Positions 1 to 9,047 are shown, numbered from the stretch's first letter. The stretch is 64,000 bases of DNA from Siphonodentalium dalli (GCA_032622095.1 CP136063.1:146001379-146065378), one strand, 5' to 3'. Numbers and translations: made by a program. The notes: generated by a model not told the origin, from the sequence alone.

Positions 1-7
1 CTTTATT

Positions 8-271
8 TTAGCACGTGCTAGAATAAAGCAAGAACGGACACTCATATTCAGGAATAAATCTGTTCTGTTCTGAGAGTCGCACGGCCAGGTGAAAATGAGA
101 TGTCAACATGATGGCATAGAAGTTGTCTAGACTTTTGCTAGCAATGCCGATAGTATCAATGTTGTCATGTACAGTATTGCGCAACATTGTGACATGGTGC
201 CATGAGCCACGGGAGATAGCATTTTTGTGTCCCTTCTTGGAACTCAGATCACTCCAAACTTTCTGGTGCAT
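8..271 (-). CDS. Uncharacterised ORF, 87 aa
   Basis: An uninterrupted reading frame with ordinary amino-acid composition, unlike the AT-rich junk nearby. It ends at a stop just after a Cys-rich tail (YECPFLLYSSTC). I do not recognise a domain. A central stretch (DNIDTIGIASKSLDNFYAI) looks like real protein, so this may be the last exon of a host gene or a piece of a transposon gene. The upstream minus-strand sequence is low complexity (poly-T/A at 392-424), and I find no clear acceptor or promoter. Treat it as a possible coding remnant only. Confidence 0.25.
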   Translation of the reverse strand: MHQKVWSDLSSKKGHKNAISRGSWHHVTMLRNTVHDNIDTIGIASKSLDNFYAIMLTSHFHLAVRLSEQNRFIPEYECPFLLYSSTC

Positions 272-1540
272 ATTCTGGGTATATTGTCAGATATAAAACT
301 AGTTTTCTGTCAGAAACTTCAGCAACTGGATACAAAGGTATTGAGAATACCAACTTTTATCTTGTTTTTTAGAATATGGTGCATTATAGAAGGATTTAAA
401 AAAAAAAAAAATTGCCAAAAAAAACAAACATTTCCCTACCTGCCTACCTGGATTTTTTTGCTCATGAAATCGGAAACAGACATGTTTTTTTGTTTGGCTT
501 AAGTCAAAATGAAGATTAATGTCCCGCATATATGGACAATTAACGGGCAGTTCATAACACCTCATAACTGGCTGTGAAAAATGCATGACTTGTTCGATTT
601 TAAGCACAAAAACGTGTTTATGGGGACAGGTTACGTGGCATGTATGCACGAGTAAACATTGCTTATACGGATAATACATGTAATATTTTGGATACACAAT
701 ACGAAATAGGCGTGAAACACCTTGTTCTGGTCTCAAAAACATCAAAATACTGCACGATCGCCGAAAATCGAAAAACCAGCCCGACCACAACGTTGTTGCC
801 ATTAAAACCACAACGGCGTTGCTATTTTTTCGCTGCTGTTGATCCACTTCGATTGGGATTTTATTTAATATTTAAGCCACTGGAGAGTTGGGGCCGTTAC
901 CAGCATGATCGGGGATAAAAAAAATTTACGTGGAGAATACCAGTGGGGTGTCAAATTGTGTTCAGGGGTGAGCAAATAAGGCTTTCATCTCGAGGAACCA
1001 TGGTCATAATGCCCACCCTGGCATTTTGTGTAGGCTATTTCTCAGCCGTACAAACAAACAGAGAGCCAGGGAAGCGCTCATTCGTTGGGTATAATATCCT
1101 TCTTCAGGGCTGTGGGAGTCTCATTATAATAAATATGCACATTAACTCCCCATCCCGATTTTGGTGATCAGCCCTCTCCTACCCGCTTGCGAATTTCGCC
1201 AAAAACACCGTACAACGGCGTTTCGCCACACCACAACGGCCAAACGCACACCTCAACGGGGAAACGGTTGGTCAGTGTAAACAAAGAGACTGTAAAATCG
1301 TAGAACATTTCCAATTGAAATCTTACCATTGAGCCAAATACGGTATTGATTAATCCAGCTCTTATGAGTACGTATAGTACTGATCGTGTGTTCACTATTG
1401 TGGATCTTTGCGTACATGTTCTCCGTCTGATCAGAATCTAATATATAGTTGATTTTATCTGAAAGAAGAGACAGATGATGGCGTCTTAAATCAGAAGTGT
1501 GGCTGACAAACTTTCGCAATGTGCATAAATCCGGATATCA
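272..1540. other. No gene recognised; AT-rich with AACGGCGTT motifs
   Basis: Contains homopolymer runs (A at about 398-409) and several copies of an AACGGCGTT-type motif around 785-840 and 1210-1265. These resemble sequence inside the inverted repeats at 1541-1665 and 4160-4272, so the stretch may be subterminal transposon sequence. The open frames here have no protein-like pattern. Confidence 0.3.
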
Positions 1541-1665
1541 TCACTGACTGGACGTCTATCCACCACACGACACAATCGTTTTAACGATTCAGCAACCAAT
1601 TTCACGATTTAATGGCTTGACAACAACGATTCAACGGCATTTTAACGATTCAGCTACCAAACCGA
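1541..1665 (+). repeat. Left copy of a 110-125 bp inverted repeat (pairs with 4160-4272)
   Basis: Reads CACAATCGTTTTAACGATTC and continues through TGGCTTGACAACAACG. The reverse complement of 4160-4272 gives the same series of motifs with scattered mismatches. The pair encloses 2.5 kb including a LINE fragment, so it probably marks the ends, or the subterminal repeats, of a decayed non-autonomous DNA transposon. Confidence 0.55.
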
Positions 1666-2190
1666 TGTGGAAGAAACCAGAAAACAAATAAAGAAATATT
1701 TCTCGAAATACGGATATATATGTACATAGGTTATATTTCTATTGGGTACGGCGATCTTCCATTAGTTTTAGTCGGAATATCACTGTACATTTATGCATGT
1801 GTATGGCTTAATTGTTGCTCATTACTTTCAGTTTCAGACAGCCACGCCCACCTGCTCCTTCAAATAATTTTAGCTAATACTTTCATATAAACACCTCTAT
1901 AAAAGTAACTCAACGGTTTTGAGGATATCTGTACTTATAAGGCCTATCCACTAATCAGAATATAAAATAGCTTAATACTCATGTTATGGTGAGTGGCGAT
2001 ATTTTAGAATGAACAAGTCAACTTTCCGAAAATTACAAAACCACTGGATTCACCAAGAGGGAAGATGACCAGGTATCCCGGGCATTTAATTGGTCATGAT
2101 CAAATGTCAGAATGCTCAGGTGGACATCTCCTAGGTGACTTGATCTCTATGGCATCACATGACCTGGTGGGGATCAGTGTGTACACAGCA
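1666..2190. other. No gene recognised
   Basis: AT-rich sequence between the inverted repeat and the 3' end of the LINE. No ORF, splice pattern or repeat was recognised. Confidence 0.4.
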
Positions 2191-2191
2191 T

Positions 2192-3660
2192 TCTTCTTCT
2201 TATTCTTCTTCTATTAATCTAACCGCTCTCGTAGAGCAACCGCACTATACAACTGTGTGTATACAGTTAAACATTAAATGTTAAATAAACACAACCACAA
2301 AATCCTCTCTGATGGACCCAAGTATCGCATCCACAGATATACACATATGAAAGTCATTCAGTTAAGAGTTTGATGTTTGAACATAATTATGATTTTAGGA
2401 GCCACATGTATCCTTTGTGTGTGGAGGGTATAACACAATCTGTCAGTTAGTGATTTCAGCCTGACAATGTCCTCCGCCTCAGAGCTCTGCACTTGCTTCC
2501 ATATATCGAGAATGGCTTGCATCTGGTCATCATCGCTTAATGTTGTAAATAGTATACCAAATAAAGTATGATATGCAGCCATGATGTTTGAAAGTGCTGC
2601 ATTTCGACACTTTCCAATTTATCACACTTTAGGATAAAGTTTTCCAAACTTTCTGGTTCCTTGCCACATAATTTACATATGCCATTGGAGTTGTTGTTGT
2701 TCCAGCGTTGCCTATTAGCCTCAAGAGAGTAGGTATTAAATAATAGTCTCAGTTTGATTGATAACATCCGTACTGCATGCTCTTGGTGGATCTCTGGTCA
2801 CAAACATTACAGAGTGGACTTGACCAGCATGGAACATATCTGTGCATAGAAACTGCAGAGAAGGATATGAAGGGGCTAATTCGTTCAACCAACTGGACCA
2901 GTACTACTGAACCACTGCTTTAGAAACTACGTCCTTCCAATCGTGTTTCGGCCATGGCGATGTTAGAATCTCATGTACACCTCGTAGTTCAGCAAGCTGT
3001 TTCTCTGCCGCTGACTCACCTAGGGTGCAGATGGAGTTGAATCAAGTAAGTATTCCTAATATCAATATACGCTTCAGAAGCTAGAACACCACTAAGCATT
3101 ATATACTGCAGGATCAGCACATCGTTCACATAACGACAAGAGATGTTTGGTGGTAGATTTATGATAGTCTTCCAGCTTCTTTAATGTTGACCCCGAAGGA
3201 ACGACTTCACACCCATAAAGTAATGTTGGAATCACATATATCCTGTAAATATGAATAGCAGTCTCTGGGTAAATTCCATTCATACCATGCAATCCTACAT
3301 GAAGAAGACTATAACATGTGCGATGGGCCTTTCGTATGTTGTTATCTACATTCTTTGAAGCAGTTTTGTTAACATATGTTGACCGCACGATACCTAAATG
3401 AGTTGTTTCCTCTACGTGGGGCATTTCACTATTACACAGAAGCCAAAGTGTGCTGACTGTTGATTTCCTTCTTGCACCAGGTCTGACTTCCACTGTAACA
3501 CTTTTCTTTGGCTGTAAGGTATACTGACGTAGTTCACTGTAGTGTTGTGCACAGTTTATTAACATTTGCAACTCGCTAGGTGTTTTTGCAACAAGCGCTA
3601 TATCATCCGCACATGAATTCAGGATCTGCTCATTACAATGAGGGCACGGTCAGCTAGCCA
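2192..3660 (-). mobile_element. 5'-truncated non-LTR retrotransposon (LINE), 3' part
   Basis: On the minus strand this runs from the reverse-transcriptase palm (CADDIALVAKTPSELQ, the catalytic YADD box with Cys for Tyr, about 3602-3614) through the thumb and connection region (3571-3092: THLGI, YGCEVV) to a C-terminal Cys-rich motif CKLCGKEPESLENFILKCDK (about 2680-2610). After the last frame comes a 3' UTR, then a short GAAGAA-type microsatellite tail (about 2192-2215), as many LINEs have. The endonuclease and the front of the RT are missing, which is the usual 5' truncation. Frames change at about 2767-3090, so it is inactive. The clade is uncertain. Confidence 0.8.
3092..3620 (-). pseudogene. 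LINE reverse transcriptase fragment (palm to thumb)
   Basis: Encodes the RT active-site segment with the two adjacent Asp residues (CADD), followed by the helix that precedes the thumb. Downstream are THLGI and the PTLLYGCEVV motif, common in non-LTR RTs. The open frame ends at 3092 and the C-terminal CCHC-like region follows in another frame. It lacks the fingers domain and cannot encode an active enzyme. Confidence 0.75.
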
Positions 3661-4159
3661 CGATGCCTAACATTATTTATGTATTTATTACATGCAGAAC
3701 TAAGTTGCCCAATCAGTGTCAAATACGTCTTAAAATTGAAAATTACTGCTCAACGAGTCGCTCAACGAGTCGCATAGTCGTCGAACCCGGGGCGTTGCTA
3801 AATAGTCAACATTATTACTGCATTTCTGCATTCAATTTACTCGAATATTGCGCCAACAGGATCAGAGGTATAAATTGGACAAAGCCTATATTTATGCATA
3901 TCAAAGCTTACATTGGATGTTAATTTTTGCACTGTTAATGTTGCTAAGAATTTTGTTTGCGATCGGTTCACGGTTTGATCTGATGGTCCCGATTTGACCA
4001 AGTCCATTGTGACTCATTTTATGTATAGATCACATCCCAGTATGTATTCAGTGAGTTAAACGGGTGGACTACTTTATACAATGAACAAAAGAAGAAACCA
4101 GCTTTTATCGTCCCAATTCAGCAAAAAGCCCCTTAATCAAAGTTTGTCATAAAACATCA
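3661..4159. other. No gene recognised; 5' junction of the LINE
   Basis: AT-rich sequence between the truncated 5' end of the LINE and the right inverted repeat. An 86-codon frame on the plus strand shows no protein-like pattern. Confidence 0.35.
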
Positions 4160-4272
4160 TGTGTAATACGGTCGCCGTATCGTTAAAATGCCGTTTCGCC
4201 GTTGCTGTCAAGCCACTGAATCGTGGAATTTGTCGCTGAATCGTCAAAACGATTGTGCCGGGTGTCCATGCA
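4160..4272 (-). repeat. Right copy of the inverted repeat paired with 1541-1665
   Basis: The reverse complement contains CACAATCGTTTTGACGATTC and TGGCTTGACAGCAACGG, matching 1541-1665 with a few substitutions. Its clean opposite orientation supports a transposon of about 2.7 kb into which the LINE inserted. Confidence 0.55.
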
Positions 4273-4386
4273 CGATCATTTTGAATTATAACCAGTTTCG
4301 GCTTTGCTGAACGATATATGACAATCTAATGCGGAAGCTAGCACCAGTCTCAATTACCACTATGTAGCCACAACAAATTTAACAGA

Positions 4387-4392
4387 TATACA
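4387..4392 (+). repeat. Candidate 6 bp target-site duplication, left (TATACA)
   Basis: Directly abuts the left end of the fold-back element. The right counterpart at 11919-11924 is GATACA (5 of 6 identical). Polinton/Maverick integrases make 6 bp duplications, so length and position both fit. Confidence 0.5.
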
Positions 4393-4507
4393 AGTAGTGG
4401 TTAGAGGTGAAAGAGAGTCCCCCACACGTTCTGCGGAAGATGAATAATTGGATAAAATCGATTCCACGGACTATGAGAACGTTGGTAGCTGCGTATGCGG
4501 TCGGAAT

Positions 4508-4535
4508 AGGTTAATATAGCCTGCGGTCCCTCGTG
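4508..4535 (+). promoter_or_regulatory. Conserved upstream block of ORF A
   Basis: The block AGGTTAATATAGCC followed by TGCGGTCCCTCGTG lies about 200 bp before ORF A. A close copy occurs at 5519-5546 before the next genes, and both are repeated in the right arm. Repetition upstream of successive genes suggests a shared promoter or regulatory site. This is an inference from position and conservation. Confidence 0.45.
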
Positions 4536-4733
4536 TGTACTCGATAAAAGGTTTTGTTTCATGTTGGCGCGTTACCCGTGACGACGTCGGTCGTATAGGG
4601 AGGCGACTCGTCGGAAACCAAACACGTTATAGTCGTGGGGGAGTATTCGCTCACGCTTTGTCTGAGAGAATAGTAGGTTTTTTGAAAAAAATCAACTCCA
4701 TATAGCTGTTAAACGTAAGGTTGAAGGATAAAT

Positions 4734-5482
4734 ATGCCAAAAGCGACTTCTAAGAAGTACAATAGAGAGGTGTCGTTCTTACCCGGCGGAACTGATGGAG
4801 TATTCGTGAGAAGGCGTGTAGATGATATTCCCTCAAACGCTGGTTTATCGAAGAATATCAGGGAGGCGTCGCCCGCGCCCGGTGGTTCCCGTGGAATAAT
4901 AGGGAATGACACGGCCTCAACTGCTGGTTTATCGTCGTTGTCAGTCACAATGAAAGAGTATACCGAATTCAGAAAAACGGCTTCAAGAGCGTTGCTAAAC
5001 GCACGAGCATTGGGAAGCTGCCGGAGGAGGTCGCTTACACGATTATCAGTAAGCAAATGCGCGAATTCGAGAATTTGTCGGACGTTGACGGTGCGAAGCC
5101 TAATCTTTATACACTTACACCGGTATTAAAGAGCACTTTGGAATCGGTCAGCGTGGTTGTCCCTGAAAGATACACTGACAAGTGCGCGGACGCCACTCAC
5201 ATGGTCTTTTTGGGCAAGATTACGACAAAATTGGGTCGAACCATGAACCTGGTAGTTTTCTACAAAGTTGACGACGTTGAATCTACTATTCACTATTGTC
5301 AGACTAAAGGCGAATGTGGTCTGAACCAAAACATGGATATGTTTTGCAGTGTATGCGGGGAGTTGCAACATGAGTTTCAACACCTGGATGACGAGGGCGT
5401 GCTGGTGTTCTTAAGGTTGAAAGAGAGTCCCCCACAGGTTCTGTGGAGCCAAAGTTATTGGATCCGAAGTGGATGCCGCTGA
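4734..5482 (+). pseudogene. ORF A, left copy: CxxC protein of unknown function, frameshifted
   Basis: Matches the intact 251-aa reading frame at 10822-11577. The left copy begins at the same ATG (MPKATSKKYNREV) but is missing one base near 4957, where the right arm reads AAGAGTTATACC. This moves translation into a frame that stops at 5129. The original frame then resumes and runs to 5482. A 6 bp indel lies near 5116. Downstream the frame keeps the paired cysteines (MFCSVCGEL) and the C-terminal VLWSQSYWIRSG segment. It is therefore a recent pseudogene of the right-arm gene. Confidence 0.7.
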
Positions 5483-5560
5483 GTATGTGAGTGTGGGGGT
5501 TGTGTATGCAGATGGGGTAGGTTAATTTACCCGCGGGTCCCTCGTGAAAACACAGGGAGT
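5416..5560 (+). repeat. Internal direct copy of the element's terminal sequence
   Basis: The series GAAAGAGAGTCCCCCACAGG, then TTATTGGAT, then GGTTAATTTACCC and CCCTCGTG repeats 4404-4540 in the same orientation. The end of the element therefore looks like the 3' end of an ORF A gene plus the following promoter region. ORF A sits between two direct copies, as if one gene unit had been tandemly duplicated and the outer copy reduced to its tail. Confidence 0.65.
5519..5546 (+). promoter_or_regulatory. Second conserved upstream block, before ORFs B and C
   Basis: AGGTTAATTTACCC then GCGGGTCCCTCGTG, a near copy of 4508-4535. A TATA-like TATAAATA at about 5619 lies downstream and before the zinc-finger gene, which fits compact viral-type promoters. 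Confidence 0.45.
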
Positions 5561-5564
5561 GAAA

Positions 5565-5738
5565 ATGGATTTTTTGTTTGTTTGTTTATATCTCTTTGAT
5601 ACAACCGGCATAGCGTGTATAAATATTGATAGTACACAGAATTCCTGGCTATGTGGCAGTGGAATGATTATTGAAGATGGCTCCGACCTGCTCTCTACTT
5701 ATCGTCTGTCTAATACGATAACACACACACTCAGATAG
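5565..5738 (+). CDS. ORF B, left copy: 57-aa peptide with hydrophobic start
   Basis: From the first ATG the peptide starts MDFLFVCLYLFDTTG, a short hydrophobic run like a signal peptide or single membrane segment, followed by a polar tail. The right arm (10566-10739) has the same frame with very few changes. It ends where the frame of the zinc-finger gene opens, so it may be a genuine small gene or merely leader sequence. No family recognised. Confidence 0.3.
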   Translation: MDFLFVCLYLFDTTGIACINIDSTQNSWLCGSGMIIEDGSDLLSTYRLSNTITHTLR

Positions 5739-5809
5739 TGGGAATAGGGTATTGGAAATATAAACAAAACAGGATTACCAAGGTCGTTGGTCTTTTCTTA
5801 GATGAAGAT

Positions 5810-6295
5810 ATGTCCGACGGAGTACCCCACCAGTGTAGGTGGTGCGGTTGGACATGCCGGGATAATGATGAATTGGTGAAACACGAACGATGGCATCCAT
5901 ATATTGCCTCTTATTATATGGATGAAGACACGTCCGATGGAACACGCCAGTGTAGGCTGTGTGGCTGGAACTGCCGGGATAGTGATGAGTTGGTTAATCA
6001 CGAACGCTTGTATCTAAATCTTAACACAAAGGACCGGGATGAATCATCTGATCGCGTGAATAATATATATAACGCGAGACAATCGATCGCGCACTCCCCT
6101 CGAGGCAGCGAGGTACGTGTTTTGAAAGCTACCCCGGACAACGTCCTAACTTCTCCTCATCCCTCCCGGGCCACTCAGTGTCCCTCCCTGTCCACTCCTC
6201 CCGACCTCCCCGCTCCCTCCCAGTTCACCCTGCTTCCCTCCATGTCAACTCTCCTCGACCTCCCCCACCCCTCCAGTCCGCATCCACGTCTATAG
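5810..6295 (+). CDS. ORF C, left copy: two-finger C2H2 protein with Pro/Ser-rich tail
   Basis: Two C2H2 fingers in tandem: CRWCGWTCRDNDELVKHERWH and its near copy CRLCGW...ELVNHERLY (C-x2-C-x12-H-x3-H; the second ends in Tyr in place of the last His). A linker with repeated DEDxSDG follows, then a long tail rich in Pro, Ser, Leu and Thr made of repeated LPxPSxxTLLPSMST-like units. I chose the ATG at 5810 because the frame upstream has none. It is probably a nucleic-acid-binding regulator of the element. The right-arm copy is longer (201 aa) because the two arms differ near the C-terminus. The gene faces the Lys-rich ORF tail to tail. Confidence 0.6.
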   Translation: MSDGVPHQCRWCGWTCRDNDELVKHERWHPYIASYYMDEDTSDGTRQCRLCGWNCRDSDELVNHERLYLNLNTKDRDESSDRVNNIYNARQSIAHSPRGSEVRVLKATPDNVLTSPHPSRATQCPSLSTPPDLPAPSQFTLLPSMSTLLDLPHPSSPHPRL

Positions 6296-6360
6296 CTATC
6301 ACACATCCCCTGTGTATATTGCGGTGTTATTTCCCCCTATACACTGGGTTCGTTGAAATT

Positions 6361-6750
6361 TTAAATAAAATATATATAAATTTCGTTTCCTTTCTTCTTC
6401 TTCTTGTCACTTTTCAGACTGCCCATTCGTTCCAGCCGACTTTTCGCACGTTCCACAGCTTGTTCGCTCGGCGATACCAATCTAATCTTTATTTTATCCT
6501 TGGATTGATTTTTTTTTTTAATTTCGTTTCCTTTCTTCTTCTTCTTGTCACTTTTCAGACTACCCATTTGTTCCAGCAGACTTTTCGCACGTTCCACAGC
6601 TTGTTCGCTCAGCGATATCAATGTAATCTTTATTTTATCCTTGGATTTCTTGTTTGGTGAGGGAATACCCTCTCTTGGTAACGTATCGAATCCTAATCCA
6701 CCGCCGCCGAGCTGTACGATCTCCCCATTAGGACGAGTACCGCTGGCCAT
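6361..6750 (-). CDS. ORF D, left copy: Lys-rich protein with a duplicated helical repeat
   Basis: Starts near MASGTRPNGEIVQLGGGGLG, then has two copies of a unit of about 40 aa (KDKIKITLISLSEQAVERAK and KDKIKIRLVSPSEQAVERAK), each followed by SLLEQMGSLKSDKKKKKG-like sequence. The frame extends upstream without ATG to a stop, so the true start (or a splice) is uncertain; the sequence PDTQKWVKFYQD lies there. The inner arm has a paralogue beginning PDTQK (about 7690-7820). Strong basic charge suggests nucleic-acid or capsid-interior binding. No named family recognised. Confidence 0.5.
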   Translation of the reverse strand: MASGTRPNGEIVQLGGGGLGFDTLPREGIPSPNKKSKDKIKITLISLSEQAVERAKSLLEQMGSLKSDKKKKKGNEIKKKNQSKDKIKIRLVSPSEQAVERAKSRLERMGSLKSDKKKKKGNEIYIYFI

Positions 6751-6872
6751 ATCCTGGTAAAACTTCACCCATTTCTGAGTATCGGGAACCTACAGTCTAC
6801 TGTAATCCATATTTAATATATAATCGTATATGGTTCACTATATACCTGTGTATCAGAAGAGTCACACAGTAT

Positions 6873-6879
6873 ATCCGAC
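6873..6879 (+). repeat. Target-site duplication of the 800 bp insert, left (ATCCGAC)
   Basis: ATCCGAC here and at 7680-7686 bracket the insert 6880-7679. The right arm near 9325 has the site uninterrupted (GGCGGTCGGATATACTG on the plus strand), an internal empty-site control. Confidence 0.7.
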
Positions 6880-7679
6880 GGTGTGATCAGGCTTTTCAAC
6901 CGGTACCAGTACCGGTACCGGCGGTACTTGGCCGTTTCAACGGTACCGGTTCTGATACTCAGTACCGAAGGTTCTCGGTACTCGCCAAAAACAGTAAATA
7001 GATCAGTATAGATCGATTAAAATTGAAGGAACTTTGCTCTTTTAAGTGTGCCGCAACTGCCGCTTGCATTATGGTATGCTACTATGTGTCAACGGATCAA
7101 GCACGCGGCGGCGGATGCCGAGTCTTGAAGCTGTTATCATTTTATTCAACAATGTATATATGTGTCATTGACTCAATGTGTGTTACATTATAACTTACAT
7201 CTGAGGATTGCAGCCTTGCAGGTACATAAAATTTATTTCAGTTTAAATTGTCATTCACCATATATATATACCCATCTTTCCGATGTATGTATTTGAGCGC
7301 CTGAAGCCCTAAACATAAAAGTTATAACACCTATCAGGATGCCTAAATTATGGCACATTTTAGTTGATTGTTGATAAATCCAACTATTGCAGACTATACT
7401 AATGCATGTATGTCACACATTTATGTGTGGCTGCTGTGGCATATCGTGCATTAGGATAGTCTGACATGGTTGTATTTGTCATCCACAACAATCACCAAAA
7501 TCTGGCACAAAGTGCCATACATTACCAGTAATTACCACATTAGAATATACTCTTTTAAATGTGTGATATGTAGTGGAATAAACAATACAACACCAGTACC
7601 GGTACCGGTACCGCGGTTCCAACGCAGTACCGGTACCGGTACCGACTACATTGGTACCGGCGGTACTTTGACAAGCCTG
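6880..7679. mobile_element. MITE-like non-autonomous DNA transposon, about 800 bp
   Basis: Interrupts the left arm. It has short terminal inverted repeats (CAGGCTTTTCAA near 6888 versus CAGGCTTGTCAA read from 7679) and subterminal blocks built of repeated GGTACC/ACCGGT at about 6900-6980 and 7590-7670. The interior is AT-rich and non-coding. The CAGG-type ends and a 7 bp direct repeat suggest a hAT-like origin, but 8 bp is usual for hAT, so the superfamily is tentative. Confidence 0.65.
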
Positions 7680-7686
7680 ATCCGAC
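7680..7686 (+). repeat. Target-site duplication of the 800 bp insert, right (ATCCGAC)
   Basis: Second copy of the 7 bp direct repeat at 6873-6879. Confidence 0.65.
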
Positions 7687-7689
7687 CGC

Positions 7690-7820
7690 CTCCTTCCCAC
7701 CGAGACCGGCGCCTCGCTGACCGCCGGTTTGATAGTGGTCGAGGTAGGGATGCCGTCCGCGATATTCTTGTAAAAATCTCAACTATTTCTGAGTGTCCAG
7801 CATGTAGAGCTTGTCTATCG
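7690..7820 (-). pseudogene. PDTQK-type small gene, inner left copy
   Basis: On the minus strand a Leu-Asp-Thr-Gln-Lys start is followed by a stop codon and then LRFLQEYRG, ending in a Gly-rich GGQRGAGLGGKEA stretch. It parallels the PDTQKWVKFYQD start of ORF D and lies directly after the penton-like gene, where Polinton-type elements keep small capsid-associated genes. The stop after Lys breaks it. The right arm has the same break (9199-9330). Confidence 0.45.
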
Positions 7821-7833
7821 TTGTTGATTGTTT

Positions 7834-8291
7834 TCAATAAAACGGGTAGCGCCGAAAGTGAAGCGTCATCGACACGGCCTCGACCAGGAATGAAGCGGGT
7901 CGTTGAAGCGATCTTTTATAACGAACTCGATGTCGTATAGTACTATAGCCCTGACGCTCACGTATTGTGGAACGGCGAACGAGTGCACCCAGCGGCCGCT
8001 TCCCGTCGGATAGACCACCCTCAGCAGAGGCAGAAACAGGTCGTCGTCGCCCGCGTAAGATTCCGTGCAAATGTCGCTAGTGACGTAGAGGAGTTCCATT
8101 GCCCTGACTTTGCTCGCCGCCCGTTGCTACGCCCGCGTGAGCACGGCGTAAATATCTGTCAGGGCCACCGTCCACCGCCCGGCTGATTTCAGAGGCGATT
8201 TCAAATGTGTCCGAAAGTGATACACGTTGTTCTCCTTCCAATAGGTCAAGATCCGGTCGCTGCGGACCGTGATGCGGTATTCGCTCTGCAT
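7834..8291 (-). pseudogene. Penton-like minor capsid gene relic (core of fold-back element)
   Basis: From ATG 8291 the minus strand encodes MQSEYRITVRSDRILTYWKE, then VYHF...LKSPL..GRWTVALTDIYAV, matching in layout the start of the Polinton protein at 62329 (MNSFYITLMSDSSMSLYPAN, F..KLPK, ELWEVAMVEL). After a stop and frame changes it continues with YVTSDIC, PLLRVVYPTGSG, YDIEFVIKDRFNDP and, in another frame, MTLHFRRYPFY. The Polinton copy has FVYSDIC, PILRV, and MVKLHFRG at the same positions. Most of the middle is missing. In the related elements this protein forms capsid vertices; here it is a fossil. Confidence 0.65.
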
Positions 8292-8380
8292 TTCAAACGA
8301 CGTAGTACACGTTTCAACAGTAGCGGCAGTAGGTATTGATATTTGATCAACAGGCTCTGCGTGTTATGTTCTAGACTGTC

Positions 8381-8388
8381 TATTTATA
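8381..8388 (-). promoter_or_regulatory. TATA-like box upstream of the penton-like relic
   Basis: TATAAATA on the minus strand, about 90 bp before the ATG at 8291. It is the only such motif in this GC-richer stretch, so a promoter role is plausible but inferred. Confidence 0.35.
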
Positions 8389-8429
8389 GCACTGAGATCA
8401 TCCTCTTTTATCCAGTGACAAGATAGTTG

Positions 8430-8903
8430 GTAAGCAGAGGCGCAGCTGGCTAATCTATATCGGTATCATCGCCGTTATCGAAGTAACTCAACACCATATA
8501 GTCATATTTTTTCACAGCCCCTCTAACGGATGATTTGATATTGTAACCAATATTCTGTAGCCGTTTCATGGTTTTCCGTATCTTCTTATACAAAGGTCCG
8601 TGTTCTAGCACATACACTTTGTAAACTAGTTCGCTATATTTGTCCAGTCTATCTTTTGAGTTTACTGTCGTCGATCCTATATAGTATATGACTCATAATG
8701 TCTTTTTCCCATTCGAACCAATCAGATTGATCTTTTCGATAATCACTCTCGTTATCTTCTGATGAAGTAGAAGATGAATCTTCTTCATCGACTGCATGTT
8801 TGCTCACTCTATGTCTTTCCATATTGTCGCGCCTGGTGAAAGACTGACCGCACTCCGTACACGTAAACATACCGACTATAACTGATTGCTCGTCCGAAAA
8901 CAC
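8430..8903 (-). pseudogene. Core C2H2 zinc-finger gene, frameshifted
   Basis: The N-terminus has one classical finger (FTCTECGQSFTRRDNMERHR then VSKH), then an acidic linker rich in Ser, Asp and Glu, then a WFEWEKDIM segment. The frame stops at 8649, but the next frame carries on with coherent protein (LDKYSELVYKVYVLEHGPLY, then KKIRKTMKRLQNIGYNI) to a stop near 8450, so one frameshift close to 8655 splits the gene. An N-terminal C2H2 finger plus helical tail is common among small genes of invertebrate Polinton-like elements (my recollection of the family, not checked). It is a probable DNA-binding or core protein. Confidence 0.55.
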
Positions 8904-8937
8904 CCTCCTCAGTTATATTCACGTTACTCCTCCCTCT

Positions 8938-8948
8938 CTCTATATATA
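8938..8948 (-). promoter_or_regulatory. TATA-like box upstream of the core C2H2 gene
   Basis: TATATATAG on the minus strand, about 40 bp before the ORF start at 8903, followed by a purine-rich AGAGAGAGGGAGG leader. Spacing suits a core promoter. Confidence 0.4.
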
Positions 8949-9047
8949 ACCGATCGACGATTCCGGAATATTCTATGCGCTAAAGGAAGGGGGTGTGGGT
9001 TCCTCAGTTCCCTGCCGCGTCACGCGCTGGCCGTACAAGACAACGAA

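Larger units (their letters stand above)
4393..6879 (+). repeat. Left arm of the fold-back element, outer part
   Basis: Inverted copy of about 9340-11918. It runs from the AGTAGTGG terminus through ORF A (4734-5482, broken), a small ORF, the two-finger protein (5810-6295) and the convergent Lys-rich ORF (6361-6750). Compared with the right arm it has lost about 100 bp near 6360 and expanded a repeat in the Lys-rich gene. The inner part of the arm resumes at 7687 after the inserted element. Confidence 0.85.

Noticed and set aside
7470-7700. Val-Pro and Gly-Thr repeat ORFs on both strands
   Set aside because: Translation of the GGTACC-rich subterminal block of the MITE.
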